Assembly: GCA_964587515.1 (NCBI GenBank)
Contig: CAZPMO010000059.1
Coordinates: 1 to 25,351 of the forward strand
Reading direction: 5' to 3'
Origin: CAZPMO01 sp964587515
GTDB taxonomy: Bacteria > Pseudomonadota > Alphaproteobacteria > MPNO01
Length of the DNA: 25,351 nt
The notes beneath the pieces are model-generated. The model saw only the letters and a list, made by a program, of their open reading frames with translations. It searched no databases and was not told where the DNA came from. This document shows, piece by piece, positions 6,865 through 13,922 of this stretch. Every line of letters starts with the position of its first letter. Positions within the stretch are counted from its first letter, which is position 1. The translations under genes were made by a program, and so were the position numbers.

Positions 6865-7035
6865 GGGATAATTCTTGGGGTCATGAAAGCGGGTTTGTGC
6901 TTAACAACGGGTTAACCGCCGCATATCCGGGCCGAATTTCGACGTCACGACGTCCCAACGCCATGACACCGGGGCACCGAAGGTGTAATTTATGGCCGTG
7001 ATCGGCCGATTTCGCCGGTCGAATGCGAGGCGGAT

Positions 7036-7638
7036 ATGTCAGACCAGCTGGCCGAGGTTCGAAGCCACTTCGAAGAGAAAAAATTCGTCTTTCTCAACGG
7101 ATTCCTCCAGGATCCGCTGCTGATGGCGGCGCATCGCTATGCGCTGATGAAAGCCGAACTGGGTGAAATGAGCCAGGACGAGCAGGTTCCCGGCACGCCC
7201 GCAGCCTATGCCGACACGCTGATGGAAACCCTGCTCGAAATTTCCTGTCCCACGCTGGAACATGTCACTGGGCTGAAGCTGTACCCGACTTATTCCTATT
7301 TCCGGGTCTACAAGAACGGCGATATCCTGGAGCCTCATTTCGACCGCCCCGCCTGCGAGATCAGCTGCACCCTGTTGCTCGGCTATCAGGCGCCGGCGCC
7401 GTGGCAGATGCATTTCAAGCAGGGCGAGTTGAGCACCACGGTCGATTTCAGCCCGGGTGATGCGGTCGTCTATCGCGGCATGGACGTGGCGCACTGGCGC
7501 GAGGCGTTCGAGGGCACGTACAACGCACAGGTCTTCCTGCATTTCGTCGACCAGAACGGCCCCCATGCGGGAGAGCGTTTCGACAAGCGGCCCATGCTGG
7601 GCGTGAAAGTCAACGAAGCCGATCAGCGCGCCGTCTAG
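7036..7638 (+). CDS. Fe(II)/2-oxoglutarate-dependent oxygenase-like protein
   Basis: A 200-aa protein with the double-stranded beta-helix signature of 2-oxoglutarate oxygenases. The iron-binding facial triad is visible as H101-x-D103 (LEPHFDRPACEISCTLLLG) and a distal H153 (GMDVAHWREAF), with the usual GDAVVYRG turn just before it. A clear 2-oxoglutarate-anchoring Arg in the standard R-x-S spacing after H153 is not evident, so co-substrate use is less certain. The N-terminal half (VRSHFEEKKFVFLNGFL) is helical. It starts at ATG 7036 after GAGGCGGAT and ends in TAG. A second, sequence-unrelated oxygenase of the same superfamily lies convergently 9 bp downstream. Substrate unknown; protein, nucleotide or small-molecule hydroxylation all fit. 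Confidence 0.7.
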   Translation: MSDQLAEVRSHFEEKKFVFLNGFLQDPLLMAAHRYALMKAELGEMSQDEQVPGTPAAYADTLMETLLEISCPTLEHVTGLKLYPTYSYFRVYKNGDILEPHFDRPACEISCTLLLGYQAPAPWQMHFKQGELSTTVDFSPGDAVVYRGMDVAHWREAFEGTYNAQVFLHFVDQNGPHAGERFDKRPMLGVKVNEADQRAV

Positions 7639-7647
7639 AGATATTGT

Positions 7648-8241
7648 TCAGCGGAGCGGTCCGTCGCCGACGATCCAGGCGACCAGCGAATATCGCGTGC
7701 CCCGGCTGACCGCCAGCACCCGGTGCATGATGTAGCTGGGGAAGAACAGCACGCCGCCCCGATCCCGCGGCGCCATCACGGTGGGCGACCCGTACGACAT
7801 CTCGAATTCGCCGCCGTCGTAGGTGGCGGGATCGGTGAGCTGGACGGAGGCGGTGAGCTTGCGCAGCGACGTCTCGCCCATGTCGCCCATGTCCATGTGC
7901 CAGTCATAATGCTCTGTATTGGCGTAACTGCCGAACTGCATGGGCTCGACGCCGGCAAGCTCGAACCGCCAATGCTCCTTATTGGCCTCCGCCGCCAGCG
8001 TGATGATGCGGTCGTACATCCACTGGGTTTCTTCGCCGGGGCGGAAAAACGCGACGTTGGATTTACGGGTCTCGAAGCTGATCTCGGTCTCGTCGATCAC
8101 GCCGGTCTCGAGACTCAGACGCTTGCCCGCCTCGATGATCCGGTCGCATTCCTCATCCGAAAAGGCATTCGCCGCCACGATCGAGGGCGTGATCCGGGGC
8201 GCGATCGAGGCGCCGGGCTGCGCCGGGCTGGCTGTGTTCAT
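7648..8241 (-). CDS. 2OG-Fe(II) oxygenase, prolyl-4-hydroxylase/PKHD type
   Basis: A 197-aa member of the P4Hc/PKHD group of 2-oxoglutarate dioxygenases, which hydroxylate protein or small-molecule targets with release of succinate and CO2. All cofactor residues are visible: H115-x-D117 (YDWHMDMGD), distal H173 (FPSYIMHRV), and R183 in GTRYSLVAWIVG for 2-oxoglutarate binding. The region TYDGGEFEMSYG is the family-typical strand after the HxD loop. The N-terminus (PRITPSIVAANAFSDEECDRIIEAG) also matches PKHD proteins. The start at 8241 has GGCAGGGA just upstream. It is divergent from ubiD and convergent with the other oxygenase. PKHD proteins are often near TonB/iron genes, but none is seen here, so the target is open. 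Confidence 0.87.
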   Translation of the reverse strand: MNTASPAQPGASIAPRITPSIVAANAFSDEECDRIIEAGKRLSLETGVIDETEISFETRKSNVAFFRPGEETQWMYDRIITLAAEANKEHWRFELAGVEPMQFGSYANTEHYDWHMDMGDMGETSLRKLTASVQLTDPATYDGGEFEMSYGSPTVMAPRDRGGVLFFPSYIMHRVLAVSRGTRYSLVAWIVGDGPLR

Positions 8242-8363
8242 CTGTCCCTGCCTTGCCGGAATTTGGTAGCACCTTACCCGTTTTCCGGCAAGCCAGCCTC
8301 ACTTGCACCGCCCGATGAGCCACCCTATAAAATCAGGCGACACCGATACGGGAGATCACGAAA

Positions 8364-9836
8364 ATGGCGGAGAATATCCAGCCTGTCTTCGCCTATGACG
8401 ATTTGCGCGGCTGGCTGGCCGAAGCCGACAAGCTTGGCGAGGTCACCACGCTGACCGGCATCGACAAGGAAGAAAATATCGGACTCGCGTCCGAACTGGC
8501 GATGCAATCCGACGCCGCCGACTGCGTCGTGTTCGACGAAATTCCCGGCCATGAAAAAGGCTTCCGCGTGTTGGTGAACTTCTTCGGCGGCGAGCGCAAG
8601 AACATGACGCTGGGTTTCCCCACCGAGCTTTCGAAAAGCGACATGAGCGCCGCCATTTATACAGCCCTAATCAATGGCTTGAATCCTGTTTCTCATGAAT
8701 TTGTCGAAGATGGTCCGGTGTTCCAGAACGTCCACGAAGGTGACGACGTGGATCTGTCCATCTTCCCCGCCCCCACGTGGCATCCCGAGGACGGCGGCGC
8801 CTATCTCGGCACCGGGTCCTACGACGTCACACTGGAGCCGGAGTCGGGCCGGCTCGATCTCGGCGTCTGTCGCACGATGGTCCACGACAGGAAGACGGTT
8901 GGTTACCACGTTTCGCCCGCCGGGCAGGACCGGGTTCGCCGCGCCGAATATCTCGCGCGCGGCGAAGCCATGCCGATTTGCATCGTGATCGGCGGCGATC
9001 CGATGACCTTTCTCAACGCCTGCGCCGAAATGCGGCCCCACGCTTGCGTATACGACATGGTCGGCGCGATGCGGGGCGAGGCCCTGAAGGTCGTCAAAGG
9101 CAAGCACACCGGCATCCCCTTCCCGGCCGACGCCGAAATCGTGATCGAGGGTTTTGTCGATCCCCATGAGACCCGCGAGGAAGGTCCGTTCGGCGACTGG
9201 ACGGGGTATTACGCCTCTGGCGCGCGCCCTCAACCGGTGATCCATGTGAAGGCGATCTATCACCGCGACGACCCGATCATCCTCGGCTGCCGGCCGCAGC
9301 GCCCGCCCGACGAAATGTGCCGCTATCTCGCGGTGACGCGCTCGGCGATGCTTCGGGCCGCGATCGAGGATGCCGGCGTACCCGACATCGCCGCCACCTG
9401 GGCGCACGAGGTCGGCAACTCGCGGCTGCTGCTGGCGGTCGCCATCAAGCAGCGCTATCCCGGCCACGTCAAACAGGCCGGTCATGTCGCCGCCATGTGC
9501 CATGTGGGCGCCCATGCCGGGCGCTACGTGATCGTCACCGACGAGGATATCGACGTCTCCGACCTGGAAGAACTGACCTGGGCGCTGATCACGCGGTCGG
9601 ATCCCGCCACTTCGATCGACATCATCAATGACGCCTGGTCGACGCCGCTCGATCCACGCATTCCGCCGTGGGAGAAGGTGGCCGGCAACCACACCAACTC
9701 GCGCGCCATCATCGACGCCTGCCGGCCCTTCCACTGGAAGGACGCGTTCCCCGACGTCAACGCCCCCTCCCCCGAAATCGCCCGCAAGGCCCGTGAGAAA
9801 TTTGGCTACCTTATGGAAGGTAGGGACAAGCCGTAG
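8364..9836 (+). CDS. UbiD-family prenylated-FMN-dependent (de)carboxylase
   Basis: A 490-aa UbiD-superfamily enzyme, which decarboxylates (or reversibly carboxylates) aromatic, heteroaromatic or alpha,beta-unsaturated acids using prenylated FMN. The active-site triad is visible as R170 (LGVCRTMVHD), E273 and D278 in EEGPFGDWTGYY, equivalent to the R-E-E/D set of UbiD/Fdc1. The normally preceding Tyr is Cys here. Mn/K-prFMN-binding elements are spread through the central domain, and the C-terminal PPWEKVAGNHTNSRAIIDA segment is family-typical. The start at 8364 has GGGAG 9 nt upstream. No UbiX-type prenyltransferase gene lies in the window, so the cofactor must be made elsewhere. A catabolic paralogue fits better than ubiquinone synthesis, given neighbouring catabolic genes, but this is inference. 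Confidence 0.9.
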   Translation: MAENIQPVFAYDDLRGWLAEADKLGEVTTLTGIDKEENIGLASELAMQSDAADCVVFDEIPGHEKGFRVLVNFFGGERKNMTLGFPTELSKSDMSAAIYTALINGLNPVSHEFVEDGPVFQNVHEGDDVDLSIFPAPTWHPEDGGAYLGTGSYDVTLEPESGRLDLGVCRTMVHDRKTVGYHVSPAGQDRVRRAEYLARGEAMPICIVIGGDPMTFLNACAEMRPHACVYDMVGAMRGEALKVVKGKHTGIPFPADAEIVIEGFVDPHETREEGPFGDWTGYYASGARPQPVIHVKAIYHRDDPIILGCRPQRPPDEMCRYLAVTRSAMLRAAIEDAGVPDIAATWAHEVGNSRLLLAVAIKQRYPGHVKQAGHVAAMCHVGAHAGRYVIVTDEDIDVSDLEELTWALITRSDPATSIDIINDAWSTPLDPRIPPWEKVAGNHTNSRAIIDACRPFHWKDAFPDVNAPSPEIARKAREKFGYLMEGRDKP

Positions 9837-9858
9837 AGACTCGCGGCGGTGGCGGCCC

Positions 9859-10686
9859 TTACGCCCGCCGGGCGATCATCATGACGGGGGCGATGACGCC
9901 TCTTTTCAGGGCGCTGACGATATTGCCGATCTTTTTGGACGCGTCGGGGCCCAGCACGATGTGAAGGCCGAGCGGCGGTGGTCCGTCCGATTGGGCGGCG
10001 GAGGCGCGGCGGAAGAAGTCGAGCACGGTATCGCTCCGGTCTTCGAATTCCTCGACCGTGAACCCGGCGCCGCCCAGCAAAACCGCCATTTCCTCCGGGC
10101 TGGTTAGATGGCTGGTTTCCGGCGATTGCGCCCACGGCGTCGGAAAATCGAGATCACCCGCGCCTTTCTTCATCACATCGTAGATGCCCAGCAGCGCGCC
10201 GGGTTTCAGAACCCTGGCGGTCTCGCGGTAAAGCGTCTCGCGATCGACGATATTCATGGCCGCGTGGAAACTGACCGCCGCGTTGAAACGCGCGTTTTCG
10301 AACGGCATGGCGAGCGCGTTCGCGACTTCGGTTTTCACCCGGTCATCGAGGCCCGTGAGGTCGGTCAATCGTTGTGAGACCTCCACATAGTCCGGCGTCA
10401 GGTCTATGCCGGTCACCCTGCACCCCACCTCGGACGCCATGTGGCGCGCCGCGCCGCCCAGGCCGCATCCGATGTCGAGAACGTGTTGGGACCGCGTCAG
10501 GGACATTCTGCTCAACAAATGGGCCGTCGCTTCGCGGCCGCCGAGATGAAATTCATCGACCGGCGCGAGTTCCTCCGATCGAAGATGGCTCAGATTCGCG
10601 CCGGCGGCCTGCAACCCGGCGAAGATTTGCGTCAGGAGGCCTGCATCTCCGTAGTGATCCGCGACGGCCGTTTCGTAATCCTGCAT
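9859..10686 (-). CDS. Class I SAM-dependent methyltransferase
   Basis: A 275-aa Rossmann-fold methyltransferase of the Methyltransf_11 / sarcosine-, tocopherol- and sterol-methyltransferase-like group. Motif I is VLDIGCGLGGAARHMA (residues ~69-84), followed by the acidic SAM-ribose strand VTGIDLTPDYV and motif post-III LYRETARVLKPGALLGIYDV. The N-terminal helix pair (YGDAGLLTQIFAGLQAAG) and the EFHLGGREAT segment resemble glycine/sarcosine methyltransferases, so an N- or C-methylated small substrate is likely, but unproven. The start at 10686 is supported by GGGAGAGGGGAA immediately upstream. It follows the MAPEG gene by 11 bp, indicating one operon, and converges on ubiD. Both are divergent from an HxlR regulator that probably controls them. 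Confidence 0.85.
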   Translation of the reverse strand: MQDYETAVADHYGDAGLLTQIFAGLQAAGANLSHLRSEELAPVDEFHLGGREATAHLLSRMSLTRSQHVLDIGCGLGGAARHMASEVGCRVTGIDLTPDYVEVSQRLTDLTGLDDRVKTEVANALAMPFENARFNAAVSFHAAMNIVDRETLYRETARVLKPGALLGIYDVMKKGAGDLDFPTPWAQSPETSHLTSPEEMAVLLGGAGFTVEEFEDRSDTVLDFFRRASAAQSDGPPPLGLHIVLGPDASKKIGNIVSALKRGVIAPVMMIARRA

Positions 10687-10697
10687 TTCCCCTCTCC

Positions 10698-11078
10698 CTA
10701 CGCCGCCTGAACGAACAGCGCGATGATGCAGATCACGCCCAGCGCCCACGCCATGGTTCGCGGGATCGCCAAATTTGCGATATAGAACGCGCCATGGAGC
10801 AGGCGCGTGCCCACGAAGGTCATCGCCAGGATATCGATGGTCGTCTGCGGCGCTTTCAGGGTTTGCGCGACGATCACTGAAGCGGCGAAGCCGGCGACGA
10901 TCTCCAATCCGTTCATATGGGCCGCGTTGGCGCGCGCGTGCCAGCCGGTGAGAGACGGCTGGCGGGCGCGCGGTGTCTTGAATTGCTCGTAGGTGAGCCC
11001 CGGCAACTGGCCGATCGGCCCGAAAACATAGGGCAGCAGGATCACCGCCAGAATGCACCAATAGGCTATGGTCATCAT
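10698..11078 (-). CDS. MAPEG-family integral membrane protein
   Basis: A 126-aa protein with four predicted membrane helices (about residues 3-20, 56-76, 82-102 and 106-124), matching the MAPEG family of membrane-bound glutathione- or eicosanoid-handling proteins. The characteristic stretch is ARANAAHMNGLEIVAGFAA, with the R/N/N/E pattern seen in the family, and TRLLHGAFYIANLAIPRTM in the third helix hairpin. Bacterial members are mostly uncharacterised, though several are glutathione transferases. Two consecutive ATGs (11078 and 11075) follow AGGGATTTT and either may be used; upstream ATG 11123 would place the start inside an operator-like palindrome. It heads a two-gene unit with the methyltransferase. 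Confidence 0.82.
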   Translation of the reverse strand: MMTIAYWCILAVILLPYVFGPIGQLPGLTYEQFKTPRARQPSLTGWHARANAAHMNGLEIVAGFAASVIVAQTLKAPQTTIDILAMTFVGTRLLHGAFYIANLAIPRTMAWALGVICIIALFVQAA

Positions 11079-11099
11079 AAAATCCCTGTTCTTGTTTGA

Positions 11100-11116
11100 A
11101 CTTGCTAAAAGCAAGT
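11100..11116. promoter_or_regulatory. Operator-like palindrome 1 in the MAPEG/HxlR divergent spacer
   Basis: ACTTGCTAAAAGCAAGT: perfect 6-bp arms around a 5-bp AT-rich centre. It shares the core CTTG-N7-CAAG with the second site 28 bp away. Position between divergent genes suggests binding by the adjacent HxlR protein. Confidence 0.65.
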
Positions 11117-11127
11117 CTTTCATATTC

Positions 11128-11144
11128 GCTTGTGTTTTGCAAGT
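11128..11144. promoter_or_regulatory. Operator-like palindrome 2 in the MAPEG/HxlR divergent spacer
   Basis: GCTTGTGTTTTGCAAGT: CTTG-N7-CAAG core with the right half identical to site 1 (GCAAGT). It lies 20 bp before the HxlR start codon, where binding would block transcription of that gene. Confidence 0.6.
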
Positions 11145-11164
11145 ATGGAAATTAGACTCCCACC

Positions 11165-11581
11165 ATGAACTTCCCCGGCAAGAGCCACGGCACCGGCTGC
11201 CCGATCGCTTTCGCCCTCGATACGTTCGGCGACCGCTGGAGTCTGCTGATCATCCGCGATATCGCCTTGATGGGCAGCAAGACCTATGGCGATTTCCTGA
11301 AAGCCGGCGAAGGAATCGCCACCAATATTCTCGCCGACCGGCTGAAGTTTCTCGAGGCCGCCGGAATTATTCGAAAATCGCGTGATCCGGATAACCGACG
11401 GCGATATATTTACCGCCTCACGGAGAAGGGCCGCGATCTGGTCCCCATCATCCTCGAAATGATCCGGTGGAGCGCGAAGTACGACCCCGATACGATCGCG
11501 CGACCGCATATCGTCGAAAAAATCGAGGAAGACCGGGACGGTTTCGCAAGCGAGCTCCTCTCCCGCCTGAACGACGACTGA
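11165..11581 (+). CDS. HxlR-family winged-helix transcriptional regulator
   Basis: A 138-aa MarR-like winged-helix regulator of the HxlR family, whose members sense aldehydes, quinones, disulfide stress or catabolic intermediates and bind short palindromes as dimers. The conserved N-terminal Cys is in GTGCPIAFALDTFGDRWSLL, the recognition-helix region is EGIATNILADRLKFLEAAG, and the wing is SRDPDNRRRYIYRLTEKG. A C-terminal extension (RPHIVEKIEEDRDGFASELL) follows. It is divergent from MAPEG-methyltransferase with two palindromes in the shared spacer, and lies 28 bp upstream of hyuA on the same strand. It may therefore control itself, the divergent pair and the hydantoinase genes. The inducer is unknown. 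Confidence 0.9.
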   Translation: MNFPGKSHGTGCPIAFALDTFGDRWSLLIIRDIALMGSKTYGDFLKAGEGIATNILADRLKFLEAAGIIRKSRDPDNRRRYIYRLTEKGRDLVPIILEMIRWSAKYDPDTIARPHIVEKIEEDRDGFASELLSRLNDD

Positions 11582-11609
11582 GATCGGACAGGCACGCAAG
11601 GGAGGCGAA

Positions 11610-13645
11610 ATGCCGGGATATGGCTGCGCCGTCGATATCGGCGGCACCTTTACCGACGCGGTTTTGCGCCACGCCGACGGACGATGCTGGAGCGACAAGG
11701 CGCTGACCACGCCGGGCGATCTGCTCGGCGGATTCTTCGCCGCCCTCGACGGCGCGCTGGCGCGGGCGGACGCGTCGCCGGCCGACATCGACGACGTGGT
11801 GGTGCACGCCACCACCATCGTCACCAACACCATCATCACCCGTCAGGGATCGCGTTGCGCGTTGCTGGTGACCGAGGGTTTCGGCGACGTGCTTTATATT
11901 CGCGACGAACATCGCTACGACATGTTCGATCCTCAGATCGAATATGCCGAGCCGATCGTGACGCGGGAATACACCTTCGGGATCGGCGAACGCGTGCTGG
12001 CCGACGGCGCGGTGGACCAGCCCGTGGATGCAGACTCGGTAACCGCCCTGGCCCGGGATCTCAAGGACAAGGGCGTGGTCTCGGTCGCGGTCTGCCTGCT
12101 GAATTCATTCGTGAACCCGGAAAACGAGCGCCGCGTGCGCGACATCCTGAACGAGGCCGTCCCGGAGCTTTACGTCTCGCTGTCCTCCGACGTCGCGCCG
12201 CAAATTCGCGAATATCCACGCGCCGCGACCGTGGCGCTGAACGCCTACACCCGCCCCATCACGGAACCCTATCTGCGTCGCCTGACCGAGGAGCTTCACG
12301 GTCGTGGCTATGACCGCGATCCGCTGATCATGCTGTCGAACGGCGGTGTGCTGGGCGCCGACCTGGCGGGCCGGTTTCCGGTGCGGATGATCGAATCCGG
12401 GCCGGCGGCGGGTGCGCTGGTCGCGAGTTACTATGCCGAAAAGCTCGGGCTCGACCGGTTGCTCTCGTTCGATATGGGCGGCACCACCGCGAAGGCCTGC
12501 ATCATCGAGGACCGCGCGCCTCTGGTCACCGGCATGTTCGAGGTCGACCGCATGTACCGCTTCAAATCAGGCAGCGGCACGCCGGTGATCGTACCGTCCA
12601 TCGACATGATCGAGATCGGCGCGGGCGGCGGCTCGATCGCGCGGATCGACAATCTCGGCCTGCTGAAGGTCGGCCCGTTGAGCGCGGGATCGGAGCCCGG
12701 CCCCGCCTGCTATGGCCGCGGCGGCGGCGATCCCACCGTGACCGACGCCGACCTCGCGCTCGGCCTGCTGGATGCCGGGAATTTTCTCGGCGGCGATATG
12801 GCGCTCGACATGGGAAGCGCCCAGGCGGCCCTCGGCGAAATCGCCGAACGGCTGGACACCGATATCGGCGACGCGGCGCTCGGCGTCTTCCGGGTGGTGG
12901 GCGAATCCATGGCGGCCGCGGCGCGCGCGCACGCCACCGACCGGGGCATCGACTATCGCGGCATGCCGGTGCTGGCGTTCGGCGGCGCCGGACCGGTGCA
13001 TGCCTGCTATGTGGCCGAACTGCTGGACAGCGATACCGTGATCTTCCCGCCCATGGCGAGCGTGCTGTCCGCCTTCGGCGCGCTGGTCACGCCGCTGCGC
13101 CTCGATCTCGCGCGCAGTACGGCGGGCGCGCTCGACTGGGACCGGGTCGGCGGCCTGCTCGACGAGATGACCGGCCAGAGCCTGAGCGCGCTCGCCGAAG
13201 CGGGATGCNNNNNNNNNNCCGCTATGCCGGCCAGCAGAACGAGGTGACGGTGAGCCTCGCCGACAACCCCGCCGTCGCGCGCGACGACCAGATCATCCGC
13301 GAGGCTTTCGAGGCCGCATACGAGGCGCTGTACGGGCTGCGTCTTCCCGATGTGCCGCTTGAAATCGTCGCCTGGCGTGTCAGCGCGCACGGCCCCGAAG
13401 CGCGGCGCGATAGTATCGTTACGCTGGGCGATCGCGTTGCCGCGCCCAAGGGCGAACGACCGGTGCTGCTCGGCGGACCGGCGCAGTCGGTCCCGGTCTA
13501 TGACCGCGCGCCGTTGGCGCCCGGCCAGGAAATCGCCGGGCCCGCGATCATCGAGGAACGCGAAACGACTATTGTCCTGTTGCCCGGCTGGCGCGCCACC
13601 GTCGATACTCAGGGCTGCATTGTCGCCAAAAGGTTGTCCGAATGA
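11610..13645 (+). CDS. hyuA: Hydantoinase/5-oxoprolinase subunit A (HyuA), with internal assembly gap
   Basis: ATP-dependent amide-ring hydrolase subunit of the HyuA/5-oxoprolinase/acetone-carboxylase-beta family, acting with HyuB on hydantoins, 5-oxoproline or related lactams. The N-terminal domain begins CAVDIGGTFTDAVLRHADG. The central ATPase-like domain has LLSFDMGGTTAKACIIEDR and IEIGAGGGSIARID. Before the gap there are 533 codons to 13208; after it the frame resumes at 13220 (RYAGQQNEVTVSLADNP) with 141 codons to TGA. The frames do not match across ten Ns. An intact gene needs a true gap congruent to 2 mod 3, and by family comparison perhaps 15-25 residues are missing. The start at 11610 follows GGGAGGCGAA. 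It is separated from hyuB by repeats rather than the usual tight junction. Confidence 0.88.
13209..13218. other. Assembly gap (10 N)
   Basis: Ten undetermined bases inside hyuA. The reading frame differs on the two sides, so ten is a placeholder and not the real distance. Confidence 0.98.
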
Positions 13646-13667
13646 AGGTTATGAATCGCGCTGAATA

Positions 13668-13695
13668 TAGGGGATCGCGCCATGGCGCATCCCTA
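13668..13695. repeat. Short hairpin repeat after hyuA, with TAGGG/CCCTA ends
   Basis: An imperfect inverted repeat: TAGGGGATCGCGCC, a 2-nt centre AT, and GGCGCATCCCTA. It is followed by CATG so the right end reads CCCTACATG. Its outer CCCTACA resembles the outer end of the 592-699 element (TGTAGGG/CCCTACA), hinting at a related REP-like unit. It lies 22 bp after the hyuA stop. Confidence 0.55.
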
Positions 13696-13699
13696 CATG

Positions 13700-13852
13700 T
13701 CACCCCGGACTCGATCCGGGGCCCAGCGGTCTATCGAGCAAAGGCAAGATCGTTCGAACAAGGCTCCGCCGGAAAGCTGGAGAATCTCGGAATAACATCT
13801 CTGGTCGAATTTATTCGCACCACCGCTGGGCCCCGGATCGAGTCCGGGGTGA
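13700..13852. repeat. 153-bp inverted-repeat element between hyuA and hyuB
   Basis: Positions 13700-13730 and 13822-13852 are perfect 31-bp inverted repeats beginning TCACCCCGGACTCGATCC and ending in its complement. Each arm contains its own stem CCCCGGA / TCCGGGG around a 5-nt loop. The 91-bp core has no recognisable coding content. From memory, CCCCGGA-x-TCGA-x-TCCGGGG-type repeats are common between genes in alphaproteobacteria; I could not check this. Its place inside what should be one hyuAB transcript suggests insertion without breaking the operon, or a processing/attenuation role. Confidence 0.9.
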
Positions 13853-13922
13853 AATTTCTTCTTTGGAACCGCGCGACCGCTCGGCCGATATTCGGACGAG
13901 TACCCGGAAAGGTGAGTTGATC

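Noticed and set aside
5938..6915. Ser-rich + strand open frame opposite the coiled-coil gene
   Set aside because: The Ser runs are the reverse complement of the acidic Asp/Glu codons; there is no ribosome site and the minus-strand gene is better supported.
6968..7015. Small hairpins (GGCCG-TGAT-CGGCC and CACC-GAA-GGTG) upstream of the 7036 gene as a riboswitch
   Set aside because: Stems are only 4-5 bp, with no conserved core known to me; chance in GC-rich DNA is likely.
10687..11142. N-terminal extension of the methyltransferase frame to 11142
   Set aside because: This part overlaps the MAPEG gene in another frame and reads as low-quality Arg-rich protein; the methyltransferase has its own start and ribosome site at 10686.
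13863..13922. Longer HyuB start at 13863
   Set aside because: The added 20 residues come from the repeat-flanking spacer and do not resemble HyuB; ATG 13923 has a ribosome site and matches the family start.
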